A DNA stretch of 64,000 nt from the NCBI RefSeq assembly GCF_000020725.1, contig NC_011146.1, positions 3,285,501 through 3,349,500 on the forward strand. Reading direction: 5' to 3'. Numbering within the stretch: position 1 is the first letter of the stretch; every line of letters begins with the position of its first letter. The notes under the pieces were generated by a model. That model had not been told where the DNA came from and searched no databases. It saw nothing but the letters and a program-made list of their open reading frames with translations. Both the position numbers and the translations under genes were made by a program. Positions 41,524 through 51,259 of this stretch are shown piece after piece. Origin of the DNA: Citrifermentans bemidjiense Bem (GTDB taxonomy: Bacteria; Desulfobacterota; Desulfuromonadia; Geobacterales; Geobacteraceae).

Positions 41524-44500
41524 CTAGTGGCACCCGAAGCAGGTCGACTTGAAGGCCCCCTGAACGTTGAGCGTGCCGTTTCTGTGCTGCGTCGGGTTGG
41601 TGATCGTCGTCCCATGGCCGTTCACGCTGCTCACGTCGGGGTGGCACAACTGGCACTGGTTCAGGCTCGAGGTCGGACCCTGGTTGCCGTGGGTCCCGCC
41701 GTGCCATACCCTGCCGTCCGCAGGCGGATTGCCGTGGCAGGCCGCACATTGCTGACCGGTCGCGTTCCAGGCCGGGGTCCGCTGCGCACCACCGTAGTTC
41801 ACCGTGGTCAAACCGTAGTCATCGCTTCCCGAGTAGTAGCTGAAGCTGCCGGCCTTCACAGCGTGGCAGGATACGTTCGAGCAGCTCTTCCCGGAATCGT
41901 ACAGCGGCACAGAACCCGCAGTGAAGCTGTACTGGGTATCGACGGCAACAGTCACGTTCGACTGGTGGTCCTTGATGGGGAGCACCATGAGGTGGCTGGC
42001 CGCCCCGCCGCTGTGGCACGGCGTGCAGTTGTTCCACCCCTCCGAAGCCTTGGCCGTCTTCGCCACGTGCGTCAGGTGCGCTCCGCCGCCGCCCGAGTAG
42101 GACTCGAAGCGTGCCCCGGACCAGTTGTTCATAGTGCCGAAGCTAAGACCGGCGCGCTTGGGCAGTGGCGGATAGCCGTGGCAGGCGTCGCAGGTGCCAA
42201 AGGGTTTGAAGGCACCTCCGGCAGCGTTATGCCGATGGCAGTTCAGGCAGCCGGTGGTCGGGTGGCCGGTCTCCGGAACCCCATTGCGGAAGTGGGCGGT
42301 CACGGTGTGGCAAACCTGGCAAAGCCCGAGGTTGGTCCCCAGGTCGACCAGCCCCGTGGTGCTGTTGGTAAAGGTGATGGCGACGCCATTGATCATGGAT
42401 CTGATCATGGAACGGTTGGCGCTGCCGTGGGTGTCGTGGCAGGCGACGCACCCCATGGTCTGGCCGCTCCCTTTGGCGGTGAAGTGGCTACTCATGTTGA
42501 GGAATGCCGGGCGAACCAGAGCCGCGTCGTTGTGGCAGGAGGCACACAGGGCATTTCCGGAAATGGACAGGCGGGTGTAGGAACCGAGCGACCCGGAGAT
42601 GTGCCGGCTGTTTTGATCGTGGCAGTCGGTACACCTGCTGCTTGCGGCGTAGCGGCCATGACCGGTGCTGTCGAAGTTCGCCTGGTACGGTGCGGCTACC
42701 CCGTTCGGCAGTACCGACGGCTGCGCCGCGTGGCAGGAGGTGCAGGGCAACCGGCTGCCGCTCCAGGAGGGGAGGCCGCCCGGATGGCAGCCGACGCAGG
42801 CGGAACCCGCGCCGTTGATGAGATCCACCGAGCCGTTTAAGTGGGTGGCAGGATCGAAGCTGTGGCAGTTCTGGCAGACAGTCACCCCGTTACCGAAGTA
42901 GTTCCCCGGGCCATAGGCGAGGGTTACGTGGGCGCTGTGCCCACCGGTGGCCATCGGCTTCGCGCTGTCCGCGCTGCCGCCGTGGCAGGTGGTGCAGCTG
43001 TCTTTCACCTGGTAGCTGGCGAAGCTGTCCGCCATGGCCTGGCTGATGGCACCCGAGGCGACGAGATTGGGGATCGCCAGGGTTGCTACCGAGTTGTCCA
43101 GCTGGGCGTTGTCGAGGTAATCGAGGGAGTCGAGCAGCAGTTGCTGCGCATATCTCGGGTTGTGGGCGTAGGCCCCTGGCTCGCTGGCCAGGAGCACGTA
43201 GTTGAAGGCGGCCCCCATGGTGTTGGCCCCGTTCTCTCCGGAGCCCCAGTTGGTGGTGCTGAAACCGGCAGTCGGGGAGGTCGTACCGAAGCCTTTGGCG
43301 GCGAGCTGCGCCTTGAGGATCTCCAGCCCGTTCAGGAGGGCGGCGCGCTCAGCGGCAAGCCCCGCCTCGCTAAGGGAGCTACCGTGGCAGCCGGCGCAGA
43401 CCGGCAGCGCCCCGGTGACGAAGGTGTGGCCGTTGCTGGCGTTTTTGTGGCAGGCGACACAGGGGCCGCTCGCGTCGCTTAGGCCGAGCCTGGTGTGGGT
43501 AGACTCGCCGCTGTAGCTGCGCCCCGGGAAGTGGTACCCACCCTTGGCGTAGCTGGTGCCGCCCACCGCCATGAAGTGCGGATCGATGAAGTTGAGGTTG
43601 CCGAAATCGGCGAAGTTATCGCGCCGGACCGCGATGCTCTGCCCGTTGTTGGTGCCGCTGTGGCAGCCAAGGCAGATGTTCGACTTGCCGAGGTTCGGGT
43701 TCTGGTAACCGGGGTCCTCGGCGTAGGGGCGCACCGGAGTGACCGAGCGCAGGATCCCGTTGCTGATGTCGCTGTGGCAGCCGACACAGCTCAGCACCTC
43801 CTTGGTCTTGTCGGCCGCGCTTCCCCAGGCTGCGGTAATCTTGGCGCTGGACCAGGCCACAAAGCCGGTTGTGGTGTGGCACTGCACGCAGCCCGCCTTG
43901 GTCTTGAAGTCCTCCCCTTTCCAGGGAGCATCAGCGACTGCGGCGTGTGCCGAGCGCGCCCACTGCTGACGCACCGCGAGATTTGAGCTGCTGTCGGCAT
44001 GGCAGTTGGAGCAGTTGGATCGCGAGGTCACGTAGGAGGCCGGGTAGCCGGCGGCGGTCATGGTGTTGAAGTGCACGGGGGTCGCCCCTGCGGCACTTCC
44101 TGCGGTACTGTGCGGGTTATGGCAGGCGATGCAGGGATTGGCGCCGATGGCAAACGGGTGGTTGGCGACGTTGCCAGTGGAGTCGCGGTGGCAGCCGTTG
44201 CAGACGCTGTCGGCGACGTCAGGCCGGTGGCCGCCCCCCGTGTGGCAGGTCGAGCAGGTCAGGCCGTTGGCATTGTGGGGCGAGCCGGAAAATGCCGTGA
44301 CGATCGAGGTCGGGTGGCAGGTGGCGCAAAAATTGGATCCGACGGTCCCGGCACTTGCGTAGGCGATCGTGAACGTGGAATTGTTCACCGTGTTGGTGTT
44401 GACCGGCGTCGGCATCGCCGAATTGGTGTGACAGGTTATGCAGTGTATCCCGGCCGTCTTGTGCGATCCGGTCGACCACAAAGAGAACGCCGTGGAAGGG

Positions 44501-45408
44501 TACACCCCCTGCGAGCCGTGGCAGCCGTTGCAATTGGTGCGCATGTAGGCGGTTGCCGAGTTGGTGACGGTGATCTGTACCGTGTCGGAGGCAAGCGTCT
44601 TGGCTCCCGCCATCTCCGCCAGTTGCAGAACGTAGGTACCCGGAACGACGGTGATGAAGGAGGGGGTCAGGGTGTTCCAGGCGCTTGTGTCGACGGTGGC
44701 GGGACCGCTCACAAAGCTCCAGGCGAGGGTGCCGCTTCCGGTGAGGGTACCGGTCAGGTTGACCACCTGGTTGGTCTGCGCTACCTGGTCCACGCCGGCA
44801 TTGACGGCGGCCTGCATGAACGTTGCTGTCACCGTTCGCGGCGCGGTGACGTTGGCGACGGTGATCTTGACGGGACCACCGTAGGGGTAGCTGACAGGAC
44901 TTCCGTAGGTATCGGCCACGGTGCCGCCGGTCACCTCCATGAGGTAGCAGTTGGTATAGGTTGGCGTTGCCGTCAGAACAGCCGAGTTGTTATAGGAGAC
45001 CAGTACGGAAGTGGCAGAGATGCTGCCGGGCCCTATGGCCGAGGCGGTTACCTGGTACTGCCTCGCGATGAAACCAGCAACCAGGGATTGCGTGGTGCCG
45101 TTTGCCTTGTTGAAGGTCGTCGCATACTGGGTGGTGTAGTTGCCGAGAGGCACCGCAGTGCCGCTCTTGGTCAGGGCGGAGATCTTGTATCCCACATTCG
45201 CCGAGACCGTCACCGGCACGTTGGCGCTGGTGGTGAAGTTGTTGTACACGACACTGCCGGCAGTGGTCTGGGTGGCATTGTTGCGTACCTTGAGCGTTCC
45301 ACCCGTGGTACTCAGCTTCGTCTGCAACTGCCATGTGGTAGCGGCCCAAGCATACAGAGCCCCCGCCGTCAGCAAGCAGACGAGAACAGATAGTACTCTC
45401 TTCAACAT
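41524..45408 (-). CDS. 27-haem c-type cytochrome with N-terminal beta domains
   Basis: A 1,294-residue exported cytochrome (signal peptide MLKRVLSVLVCLLTAGALYAWA). Residues ~25-290 are haem-free: a bacterial-repeat-like region (GYKISALTKSGTAV, SISATSVLVSYNNSAVLTA) and an Ig/PKD-like segment (NAGVDQVAQTNQVVNLTGTL). Then 26 CX2CH motifs and one CX4CH (CSNVSCH) follow from Cys293 to the very end: the last residues are CFGCH and the stop codon comes directly after this histidine. Such proteins are extracellular or periplasmic electron conduits by family knowledge; no membrane anchor is visible. It heads a two-gene transcript. Confidence 0.92.
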   Translation of the reverse strand: MLKRVLSVLVCLLTAGALYAWAATTWQLQTKLSTTGGTLKVRNNATQTTAGSVVYNNFTTSANVPVTVSANVGYKISALTKSGTAVPLGNYTTQYATTFNKANGTTQSLVAGFIARQYQVTASAIGPGSISATSVLVSYNNSAVLTATPTYTNCYLMEVTGGTVADTYGSPVSYPYGGPVKITVANVTAPRTVTATFMQAAVNAGVDQVAQTNQVVNLTGTLTGSGTLAWSFVSGPATVDTSAWNTLTPSFITVVPGTYVLQLAEMAGAKTLASDTVQITVTNSATAYMRTNCNGCHGSQGVYPSTAFSLWSTGSHKTAGIHCITCHTNSAMPTPVNTNTVNNSTFTIAYASAGTVGSNFCATCHPTSIVTAFSGSPHNANGLTCSTCHTGGGHRPDVADSVCNGCHRDSTGNVANHPFAIGANPCIACHNPHSTAGSAAGATPVHFNTMTAAGYPASYVTSRSNCSNCHADSSSNLAVRQQWARSAHAAVADAPWKGEDFKTKAGCVQCHTTTGFVAWSSAKITAAWGSAADKTKEVLSCVGCHSDISNGILRSVTPVRPYAEDPGYQNPNLGKSNICLGCHSGTNNGQSIAVRRDNFADFGNLNFIDPHFMAVGGTSYAKGGYHFPGRSYSGESTHTRLGLSDASGPCVACHKNASNGHTFVTGALPVCAGCHGSSLSEAGLAAERAALLNGLEILKAQLAAKGFGTTSPTAGFSTTNWGSGENGANTMGAAFNYVLLASEPGAYAHNPRYAQQLLLDSLDYLDNAQLDNSVATLAIPNLVASGAISQAMADSFASYQVKDSCTTCHGGSADSAKPMATGGHSAHVTLAYGPGNYFGNGVTVCQNCHSFDPATHLNGSVDLINGAGSACVGCHPGGLPSWSGSRLPCTSCHAAQPSVLPNGVAAPYQANFDSTGHGRYAASSRCTDCHDQNSRHISGSLGSYTRLSISGNALCASCHNDAALVRPAFLNMSSHFTAKGSGQTMGCVACHDTHGSANRSMIRSMINGVAITFTNSTTGLVDLGTNLGLCQVCHTVTAHFRNGVPETGHPTTGCLNCHRHNAAGGAFKPFGTCDACHGYPPLPKRAGLSFGTMNNWSGARFESYSGGGGAHLTHVAKTAKASEGWNNCTPCHSGGAASHLMVLPIKDHQSNVTVAVDTQYSFTAGSVPLYDSGKSCSNVSCHAVKAGSFSYYSGSDDYGLTTVNYGGAQRTPAWNATGQQCAACHGNPPADGRVWHGGTHGNQGPTSSLNQCQLCHPDVSSVNGHGTTITNPTQHRNGTLNVQGAFKSTCFGCH

Positions 45409-46021
45409 AAAGCCCCCCTTGTCTTTAGTAAAAGACGGTCAGCGGCGACTTTCCGCTGAACGCGGTGCCATCTTGAAACATTTCCCGAACCATCCGTACA
45501 ACAACTCTTAACGCTGCGCTGAAGTTGTCAGGGGCATAGTCGGGCTCCTGTCACAAAGCAGTTGATAAGCTCAATCCAATGAGCGCATAGCGACCTTAAC
45601 GACCACAGGTACCCGTTTTCCCGACGAGGACTGCACTCAAATACTAGGACTTAGACTTAATCAAGCTCTCATTACAAGATTTGATCCAATTACTACAATG
45701 AATACAATTTTACAAAAACTCTTTTAAAATAGCTGGATGAGGGAGTCGGCAGACTGGAGACAAGTGACATTGCCAGTGAAACCTGTCTTTTGGCGGGAGC
45801 AACCGCGAATTCACTAATGCGAAACGTGTTTGCTGGCGATGCTGTGCCAGCGTAAGCGTGCCTACTACTGACCACAGTACCCGACTGAGACTGTAGTTAT
45901 GATTGTGACTGCCAGTGATGGGATTTGAGATAGGGAAAATGGGGATTCCCGAGTCAACATTTAATAGGTATTGTGTCCCCGGAAAAGGAGGGAGGAGAAT
46001 GAGGGAACTGCGGACAAACAA
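45409..46021. other. Upstream region of the 27-haem cytochrome with REP-like remnant
   Basis: A 613-base spacer. Near the cytochrome start, on the minus strand, GTCAGCGGCGACTTTCCGCTGAAC and GTCTTTTACTAAAGAC are small hairpins in the leader. An inverted copy of the GGGACACAATACCTAT repeat is at 45962-45981. No gene is supported. Confidence 0.45.
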
Positions 46022-46056
46022 AAAGGCACTTAGCTAATCAGCCAAGTGCCTTTGTT
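46018..46056 (-). terminator. Terminator of tRNA-fMet (copy 2 of the duplicated hairpin)
   Basis: The same hairpin as at 41109-41147, seven bases beyond the CCA end of the tRNA. A-run on the plus strand (AAAAA) gives a U-run on the minus strand transcript. Confidence 0.88.
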
Positions 46057-46062
46057 ATGTTT

Positions 46063-46139
<77 letters not shown>

Positions 46140-46213
46140 TCATGGTCAACTCAACTCTTATACTACAGCGCTCAGAGCGAGTCAATGTAAACATCACTCC
46201 ACAAGCATTTTAA

Positions 46214-46960
46214 TTACTTCTTCACAGAAACCCTCTGCCGCACGACCTCGAACAGGAAGATTCCTCCGGCTACGGAGGCATTTAACGAGTTCACGCCTCC
46301 CTGCAGCGGAATGCTCACGACCGCATCGCATCCTTTTCGGACCAGCGGACGGATACCCTCCCCTTCCCCACCTATTACGAGTGCTACCGGTCCAGTGAAG
46401 TCCTGCTGGTAGAGGGTGTGCCTCGCGGAGCCGTCGGCTCCGTAGATCCAGAAGCCTGCTTTCTTCAGACTCTCCAGCGCCTGGGAGATGTTGGTTACCT
46501 GCGCGACGGAGATGGTCTCGGTGGCGCCGGCTGAAGACTTCTCGGCTACTGCCGTTACTCCTGCTGCACGGTCTTTGGGGATGACGACGGCGTTTGCTCC
46601 CGCGCAGGCAGCGCTGCGGATGAGGGCACCGAGGTTGTGCGGGTCCTGCACGCTGTCGAGAACCAGAATGAGACCGTCGCGGGTACCCTGCAGTCCCTCC
46701 AGTACGTCGTCCAGATCGGCGTAGGGAAAGGGCTCCACCTTGAGGGCCACGCCTTGATGGTGCTCGGTGCCGCACAGACGGTTGAGGTCGCCCTTCTCAC
46801 GCTGACGCACAGGGATCTTACGCTCGGCGGCGAGCTTGAGGAGCTTCTCCAGGCGCTTGTCTGCGCTGGTGCCGGCTACGAAAAGCTCGTGGATCTCGCG
46901 CGAGCCGCGCAGTGCTTCCATTACCGGATTCAGGCCGTAGATGATTTCTTCTTTTGACAT
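46214..46960 (-). CDS. rlmB: 23S rRNA (guanosine-2251-2-prime-O)-methyltransferase RlmB
   Basis: A 248-residue SPOUT-family enzyme: N-terminal ribosome-binding domain starting IIYGLNPVMEALRG, then the knotted SAM-binding domain with LVLDSVQDPHNLGALIRSA, IPKDRAAGVTAVAEKSSAGA and IGGEGEGIRPLV, and the final S-I-P-L-Q-G-G-V-N-S-LNASVA motif. Methylates G2251 of the P-loop. It precedes the initiator tRNA gene. Confidence 0.94.
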   Translation of the reverse strand: MSKEEIIYGLNPVMEALRGSREIHELFVAGTSADKRLEKLLKLAAERKIPVRQREKGDLNRLCGTEHHQGVALKVEPFPYADLDDVLEGLQGTRDGLILVLDSVQDPHNLGALIRSAACAGANAVVIPKDRAAGVTAVAEKSSAGATETISVAQVTNISQALESLKKAGFWIYGADGSARHTLYQQDFTGPVALVIGGEGEGIRPLVRKGCDAVVSIPLQGGVNSLNASVAGGIFLFEVVRQRVSVKK

Positions 46961-46977
46961 ATTCCTCTCAAAAACCT

Positions 46978-47084
46978 TTTAAACCATTGGCCAGGGAGAA
47001 TTTCTGAAGAAAAACTCCCTCACCCCTGCCGCTCTCCCAGAGGGCGAGGGGATGGACTTGCCCCTCTACCATTGGGGGAGGGGA
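46978..47084. repeat. Composite intergenic repeat between rlmB and pyrF
   Basis: AACCATTGGCCAGGGAGAATTTCTGA (46982-47007) belongs to the TTGGCAAGGAG family found at 47861-48042 and 49853-49956; 47013-47084 carries two copies of the CCCTC...GAGGGG type palindrome. Confidence 0.65.
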
Positions 47085-47117
47085 CATGAAAAGGTGTTTC
47101 TCAAAAAAAATGAAGTA

Positions 47118-47840
47118 TTACCCGGCTACTATCTCGTCGACGATCTTCTGGGCGGCTTCGACCGGGCTTTGGGCGGCGGCGATGGGGCGGCCTATGACGA
47201 GATAGTCGGCTCCGGCCTTGACGGCTTCGGCGGGGGACATGATGCGCTTCTGGTCGTCAGCGGACGCGAAGCTCGGACGGACTCCGGGGGTAACGACGAG
47301 GAAATCTTTGCCGCACGCTTCCCTGATCAGCTCGACTTCCTGCGGGGAGGCGACGACGCCGTCGACGCCCGCGCTTTTCGCCAGCTTGGCAAGTTTCACC
47401 ACCATCTCGGGGACGGGGAGCTCGATCCCGATGCCGCGCAGGGTCTCTTCGTTGGAGGAGGTGAGGACGGTGATGGCGAGGACCTTGGGACGCGCGGTGC
47501 AGCCGCTGAAGTTCTTGTCCAGGGTCTCCATGGTCTTGTTCATCATCTCGTAGCCGCCCATGGCATGCAGGTCGCAGAGCTGCACGCCGAGGTTCGCGGC
47601 TTCGAGGGTCGCCATGGCGACGGTGTTCGGGATGTCGTGGTACTTGAGGTCGAGGAACACTTCACCGCCGCACTTCTGGATCATGCGGACCGCGGCGGGA
47701 CCGCAGGCGGTGTAGAGCTGCTTGCCGACCTTGAACATGCCGACGTGCTGCGAGAGGAGTTCGGCCCAGTACTGTACGTCGCTGAACTCCTTCACATCCA
47801 TGGCGAAGATTATCTTCTTGATTGCTTCTTCTCTGGTCAT
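47118..47840 (-). CDS. pyrF: Orotidine 5-prime-phosphate decarboxylase
   Basis: A 240-residue TIM-barrel enzyme giving UMP. Active-site motifs are IIFAMDV, MFKVGKQLY and the D-x-K-x-x-D signature FLDLKYHDIPNTV; the phosphate-binding end reads VTPGVRP and YLVIGRPI. ATG 47840 with an AAGGA ribosome-binding site was chosen; longer in-frame extension runs into intergenic repeats. Confidence 0.95.
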   Translation of the reverse strand: MTREEAIKKIIFAMDVKEFSDVQYWAELLSQHVGMFKVGKQLYTACGPAAVRMIQKCGGEVFLDLKYHDIPNTVAMATLEAANLGVQLCDLHAMGGYEMMNKTMETLDKNFSGCTARPKVLAITVLTSSNEETLRGIGIELPVPEMVVKLAKLAKSAGVDGVVASPQEVELIREACGKDFLVVTPGVRPSFASADDQKRIMSPAEAVKAGADYLVIGRPIAAAQSPVEAAQKIVDEIVAG

Positions 47841-47860
47841 AATCAAAATCCTTAAGTCAA

Positions 47861-48042
47861 AACCGTTGGCAAGGAGAAAATCTGAGAACTTCTGAGAAAA
47901 GCTTTTGGTGGATCTCAAAGCTTTAGTCAAAACCTTTGGCAAGGAGACAGTCTGAGGACTTCTGAGAAAAGCTTTTGGAGGTTAACCTCAAGCCTTTGTT
48001 TATGCTCAGATGTCCTCAGATGTGCTCCTTGCCAATGGTTTG
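47861..48042. repeat. Repeats between pyrF and proS, two direct and one inverted
   Basis: AACCGTTGGCAAGGAGAAAA-TCTGAGAACTTCTGAGAAAAGC (47861-47901) is repeated at 47931-47971, and an inverted copy (TCCTCAGATGTGCTCCTTGCC) at 48012-48032 can fold with the second copy into a long hairpin in the transcript. Confidence 0.75.
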
Positions 48043-48047
48043 GTTTC

Positions 48048-49769
48048 TTATACCTGCAGCGCTTCCTTTACGGCGGCTTTTACCTTGGCTATGGCTTCGG
48101 CGATGGGGAGTACCTCTACTTCGCCGCTTCTTCTCTCTTTCAGCTCGACTTTGCCTTCTGCCAGGGCCTTGGCGCCTACGACTATTCTGAGCGGTATCCC
48201 GATGAGGTCGGCGTCCTTGAACTTGAAGCCGGGGCGCTCGTCGCGGTCGTCGAGAAGCACTTCTATGCCCGCCTCCAGAAGTTCCTGGTAGATTGACTCG
48301 GAGGCAGCCTTGACCTCGTCCTCTTTGGCGCTCAAGGAGGAGATGATGCACTGGAACGGCGCGATGGGAATCGGGAAGATGATGCCGTTCTCGTCGTGGT
48401 TCTGCTCGATGCAGGCGGCGACGGTGCGCCCGACGCCGATGCCGTAGCACCCCATGAAGATGATCTGCTCTTTGCCGTCGGCATCGAGGAAGGTGGCCTT
48501 GAGTGCCTTGGAGTACTTGGTGCCGAGTTTGAAGACGTGACCGACTTCGATGCCGCGCCAGATCTCCAGCTTGCCGCTGTCACAGCGCGGGCAGGCGTCG
48601 CCGATGACGACGTTCCTGATGTCTACGAAGCCGCTGACGCTGAAATCACGCCCGATGTTCACGTTTTTCAGGTGGGTGTCGGCTGCATTGGCGCCGGTGA
48701 CGAAGTTGTGCATCCCCTCCAGGGAGAGGTCGGCTACGACTTTCACTTTGGCAGCGAGCCCCACGGGGCCGGCGTAGCCGGTGGGTGCGCCGGTGACCTT
48801 GACGACCACGTCGTCCTCGGCCATCTCCAGCTCTGCGCATCCCAGGTGATTTTTCAGCTTGATCTCGTTCAGGTCATAGTCGCCGCGGATAAGAGCCACG
48901 ACCGGCTCGCCGTCGGCGACCAGCACCAGCGTCTTCACGACCTGGGTGTTCTGCACACCGAGGAACGTTGCCACATCCTCGATGCTCTTTTGCCCCGGGG
49001 TGCTCACGTGCTCCATCGGACGCGGGTCGGCATGCTCGATCCCCTCGCCTTTGCGGGTCTCGGCCTTTTCCATGTTGGCGGCGTACTCGCAGGCGGAGCA
49101 GGAGACGATGGCGTCCTCGCCGGAGTCGGCAAGCACCATGAATTCGTGGGAGTAGCTCCCGCCGATGGTGCCGGTGTCGGCTTCGACGGCGCGGAACTTA
49201 AGCCCGCAGCGCTCGAAGATGCGGCGGTAGGCCTTGTACATTTTCTCGTAGGAGACGTCGGCACCGGCCTCGTTCACGTCGAAGGAGTAAGCGTCCTTCA
49301 TGATGAACTCGCGCCCGCGCATCAGACCGAAGCGCGGGCGGATCTCGTCGCGGAACTTGCCCTGGATCTGGTACAGGTTGATCGGCAGTTGCCGGTAGCT
49401 GCGGACTTCCTTGCGGATGAGGTCGGTGATGACCTCCTCGTGGGTGGGGCCCATGCAGAACTCGGCGTCTTTTCTGTCGTTGAAGCGAAGGAGTTCCTTG
49501 CCGTAGAATTCCCAGCGCCCCGACTCCTTCCAGAGTTCGGCAGGCTGGACGGCAGGCATCAGGAGTTCGATGGCGCCGGCGCGGTTCATCTCCTCGCGGA
49601 CGATGGCCTCGACCTTACGGATAGAGCGAAGGCCGAACGGGAGGTAGTTGTAGATACCGGCGGCGAGTTTCCTGATCATGCCGGCGCGCAGCATCAACTT
49701 GTGGGAGATGACTTCCGCATCGGAAGGAGTCTCCTTGACAGTCGGAATAAAGTACTGGGAATAACGCAT
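48048..49769 (-). CDS. proS: Prolyl-tRNA synthetase, bacterial type
   Basis: A 573-residue class II synthetase. Motif 1 is near [24 protein letters not shown], motif 2 contains [26 protein letters not shown], and motif 3 is [17 protein letters not shown]. The INS editing domain that deacylates Ala-tRNA is present between motifs 2 and 3 (about residues 225-405), followed by the anticodon-binding domain. Length is that of the E. coli type. Confidence 0.96.
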   Translation of the reverse strand: MRYSQYFIPTVKETPSDAEVISHKLMLRAGMIRKLAAGIYNYLPFGLRSIRKVEAIVREEMNRAGAIELLMPAVQPAELWKESGRWEFYGKELLRFNDRKDAEFCMGPTHEEVITDLIRKEVRSYRQLPINLYQIQGKFRDEIRPRFGLMRGREFIMKDAYSFDVNEAGADVSYEKMYKAYRRIFERCGLKFRAVEADTGTIGGSYSHEFMVLADSGEDAIVSCSACEYAANMEKAETRKGEGIEHADPRPMEHVSTPGQKSIEDVATFLGVQNTQVVKTLVLVADGEPVVALIRGDYDLNEIKLKNHLGCAELEMAEDDVVVKVTGAPTGYAGPVGLAAKVKVVADLSLEGMHNFVTGANAADTHLKNVNIGRDFSVSGFVDIRNVVIGDACPRCDSGKLEIWRGIEVGHVFKLGTKYSKALKATFLDADGKEQIIFMGCYGIGVGRTVAACIEQNHDENGIIFPIPIAPFQCIISSLSAKEDEVKAASESIYQELLEAGIEVLLDDRDERPGFKFKDADLIGIPLRIVVGAKALAEGKVELKERRSGEVEVLPIAEAIAKVKAAVKEALQV

Positions 49770-50089
49770 GAATCGACCTCACTATGAATTGAAAAAACTA
49801 TAAAAGCATTAACCACAGAGGAACACTGAGGTAAAACCAAAACCTGAAAACAAAACCATTGGCACGGAGAAAATCTGAGGACTTCTGAGAAAACCAAAAG
49901 CTTTGAGCTAAAAAACTACAAGAAACCATTAGCCACGGAGAGAATCTGAGAGAACCAAAAAGACTTTAGGTTAAACCTTTTGTTCTTCCTCTGTGTCCCT
50001 CTGTGGTGAGTGCCTGTGCCTTTCCCTGAAAAACCTCTGTGGCCTCCGTGAACCTCTGCGACCTCTGTGTTCCGCCTTTCAGTCTGTGG
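49770..50089. repeat. Repeat-rich 320-base spacer between proS and ispG
   Basis: AACCATTGGCACGGAGAAAATCTGAGG-type repeats at 49853-49894 and 49922-49956, a related AACCACAGAGGAACACTGAGG at 49810, and many CCTCTGTG/CCACAGAGG words from 49985 to 50080. No gene is seen. Confidence 0.7.
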
Positions 50090-51139
50090 CTACTGATTTT
50101 TTAAGACTTCTTCCACCAAGGCATCGGCTAGCTCGGCTTCGGGGACCTTGCGCAGGATCTCGCCGTGCCGAAAGAGAAGCCCTTCTCCCCTACCCCCGGC
50201 TATGCCGAAGTCGGCCTCGCGAGCCTCGCCGGGTCCGTTGACGGAGCACCCCATGACGGCGACGGTGATCGTTGTATCCAGATGCGCCAGGCGCCGCTCT
50301 ACTTCCTCGGCTACGGGTATCAGGTTCACCTGGCAACGCCCACAGGTGGGGCAGGAGACGAAGTTGATGCCGCGGGTCCGCAAACCGAGCGATTTGAGTA
50401 TGTCGTACGCTACCCGCACCTCGTCAACCGGATCGCCGGTGAGGGAGACCCGCATGGTGTCGCCGATCCCCTGGTTAAGAAGTATTCCCAGACCTACGGA
50501 GGACTTGACGGTTCCGGCGAAGATGGTTCCGGCCTCGGTAACGCCTATGTGCAGAGGGTAGTCAACGGCGTCGGAAAGAAGCCGGTACGCCTCCAGGGTC
50601 CGCAATACGTCGGAGACCTTGATCGATATCTTTATCTGCTGATAGCCCAGTTCCTCGAGGATCCGCACATGCCCCAGCGCCGATTCGACCATGGCCTCGG
50701 GAGTCGGGTGCCCGTACTTCACCAGCAGTTCCTTTTCCAGCGAACCGCCGTTGACGCCGATGCGGATGGGAACGTTGCGCTCGGCCGCGGCTTTCACCAC
50801 CTCGGCAACCTTCCACTTTTCGCCTATGTTGCCGGGGTTGAGACGGAGCCCGTCCACCCCGGACTCCAGGGCCTTCAAGGCAAGCTTGTAGTCGAAATGT
50901 ATGTCGGCTATGAGCGGCATGGGGGAGCCGGCCTTTATGGCGGCAAGGGCCAGGGCGGCGTCCATATCCGGCACCGCACAGCGCACGATCTCGCATCCGG
51001 CGGCGGCAAGCCGGCCGATCTGCCCAAGGGTTGCCGCGACATCACGGGTGTCGGTTGAGCACATGGACTGGACGGAGCAGGGAGCACCTCCGCCAACCGG
51101 GATATTCCCTATCATGATCTGCCTGGTCGTTTTTCTCAT
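50090..51139 (-). CDS. ispG: 4-hydroxy-3-methylbut-2-en-1-yl diphosphate synthase
   Basis: A 349-residue flavodoxin- or ferredoxin-dependent enzyme of the MEP isoprenoid pathway. N-terminal TIM barrel (IGNIPVGGGAPCSVQSMCSTDT) and C-terminal 4Fe-4S domain with cysteines in FVSCPTCGRCQVNL, plus the GCSVNGPGEAREADFGIAGG segment. Two-domain bacterial form of usual length. It is divergent from rlmD. Confidence 0.96.
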   Translation of the reverse strand: MRKTTRQIMIGNIPVGGGAPCSVQSMCSTDTRDVAATLGQIGRLAAAGCEIVRCAVPDMDAALALAAIKAGSPMPLIADIHFDYKLALKALESGVDGLRLNPGNIGEKWKVAEVVKAAAERNVPIRIGVNGGSLEKELLVKYGHPTPEAMVESALGHVRILEELGYQQIKISIKVSDVLRTLEAYRLLSDAVDYPLHIGVTEAGTIFAGTVKSSVGLGILLNQGIGDTMRVSLTGDPVDEVRVAYDILKSLGLRTRGINFVSCPTCGRCQVNLIPVAEEVERRLAHLDTTITVAVMGCSVNGPGEAREADFGIAGGRGEGLLFRHGEILRKVPEAELADALVEEVLKNQ

Positions 51140-51259
51140 AGCGGGCCATAGTAGCTAAAAGGAGTACGAAATGCAAGGATGAAGGGGTTGTAGCAATACA
51201 AGCTAAGCCTAGTCAATTCGGCGGTTGACAGGAACTTCTTTTACCCTTATGTAAGAAGC

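Noticed and set aside
45710-46021. Open frame of 103 codons on the minus strand upstream of the 27-haem cytochrome
   Set aside because: It crosses a REP-like repeat and a terminator, has no domain and no ribosome-binding site.
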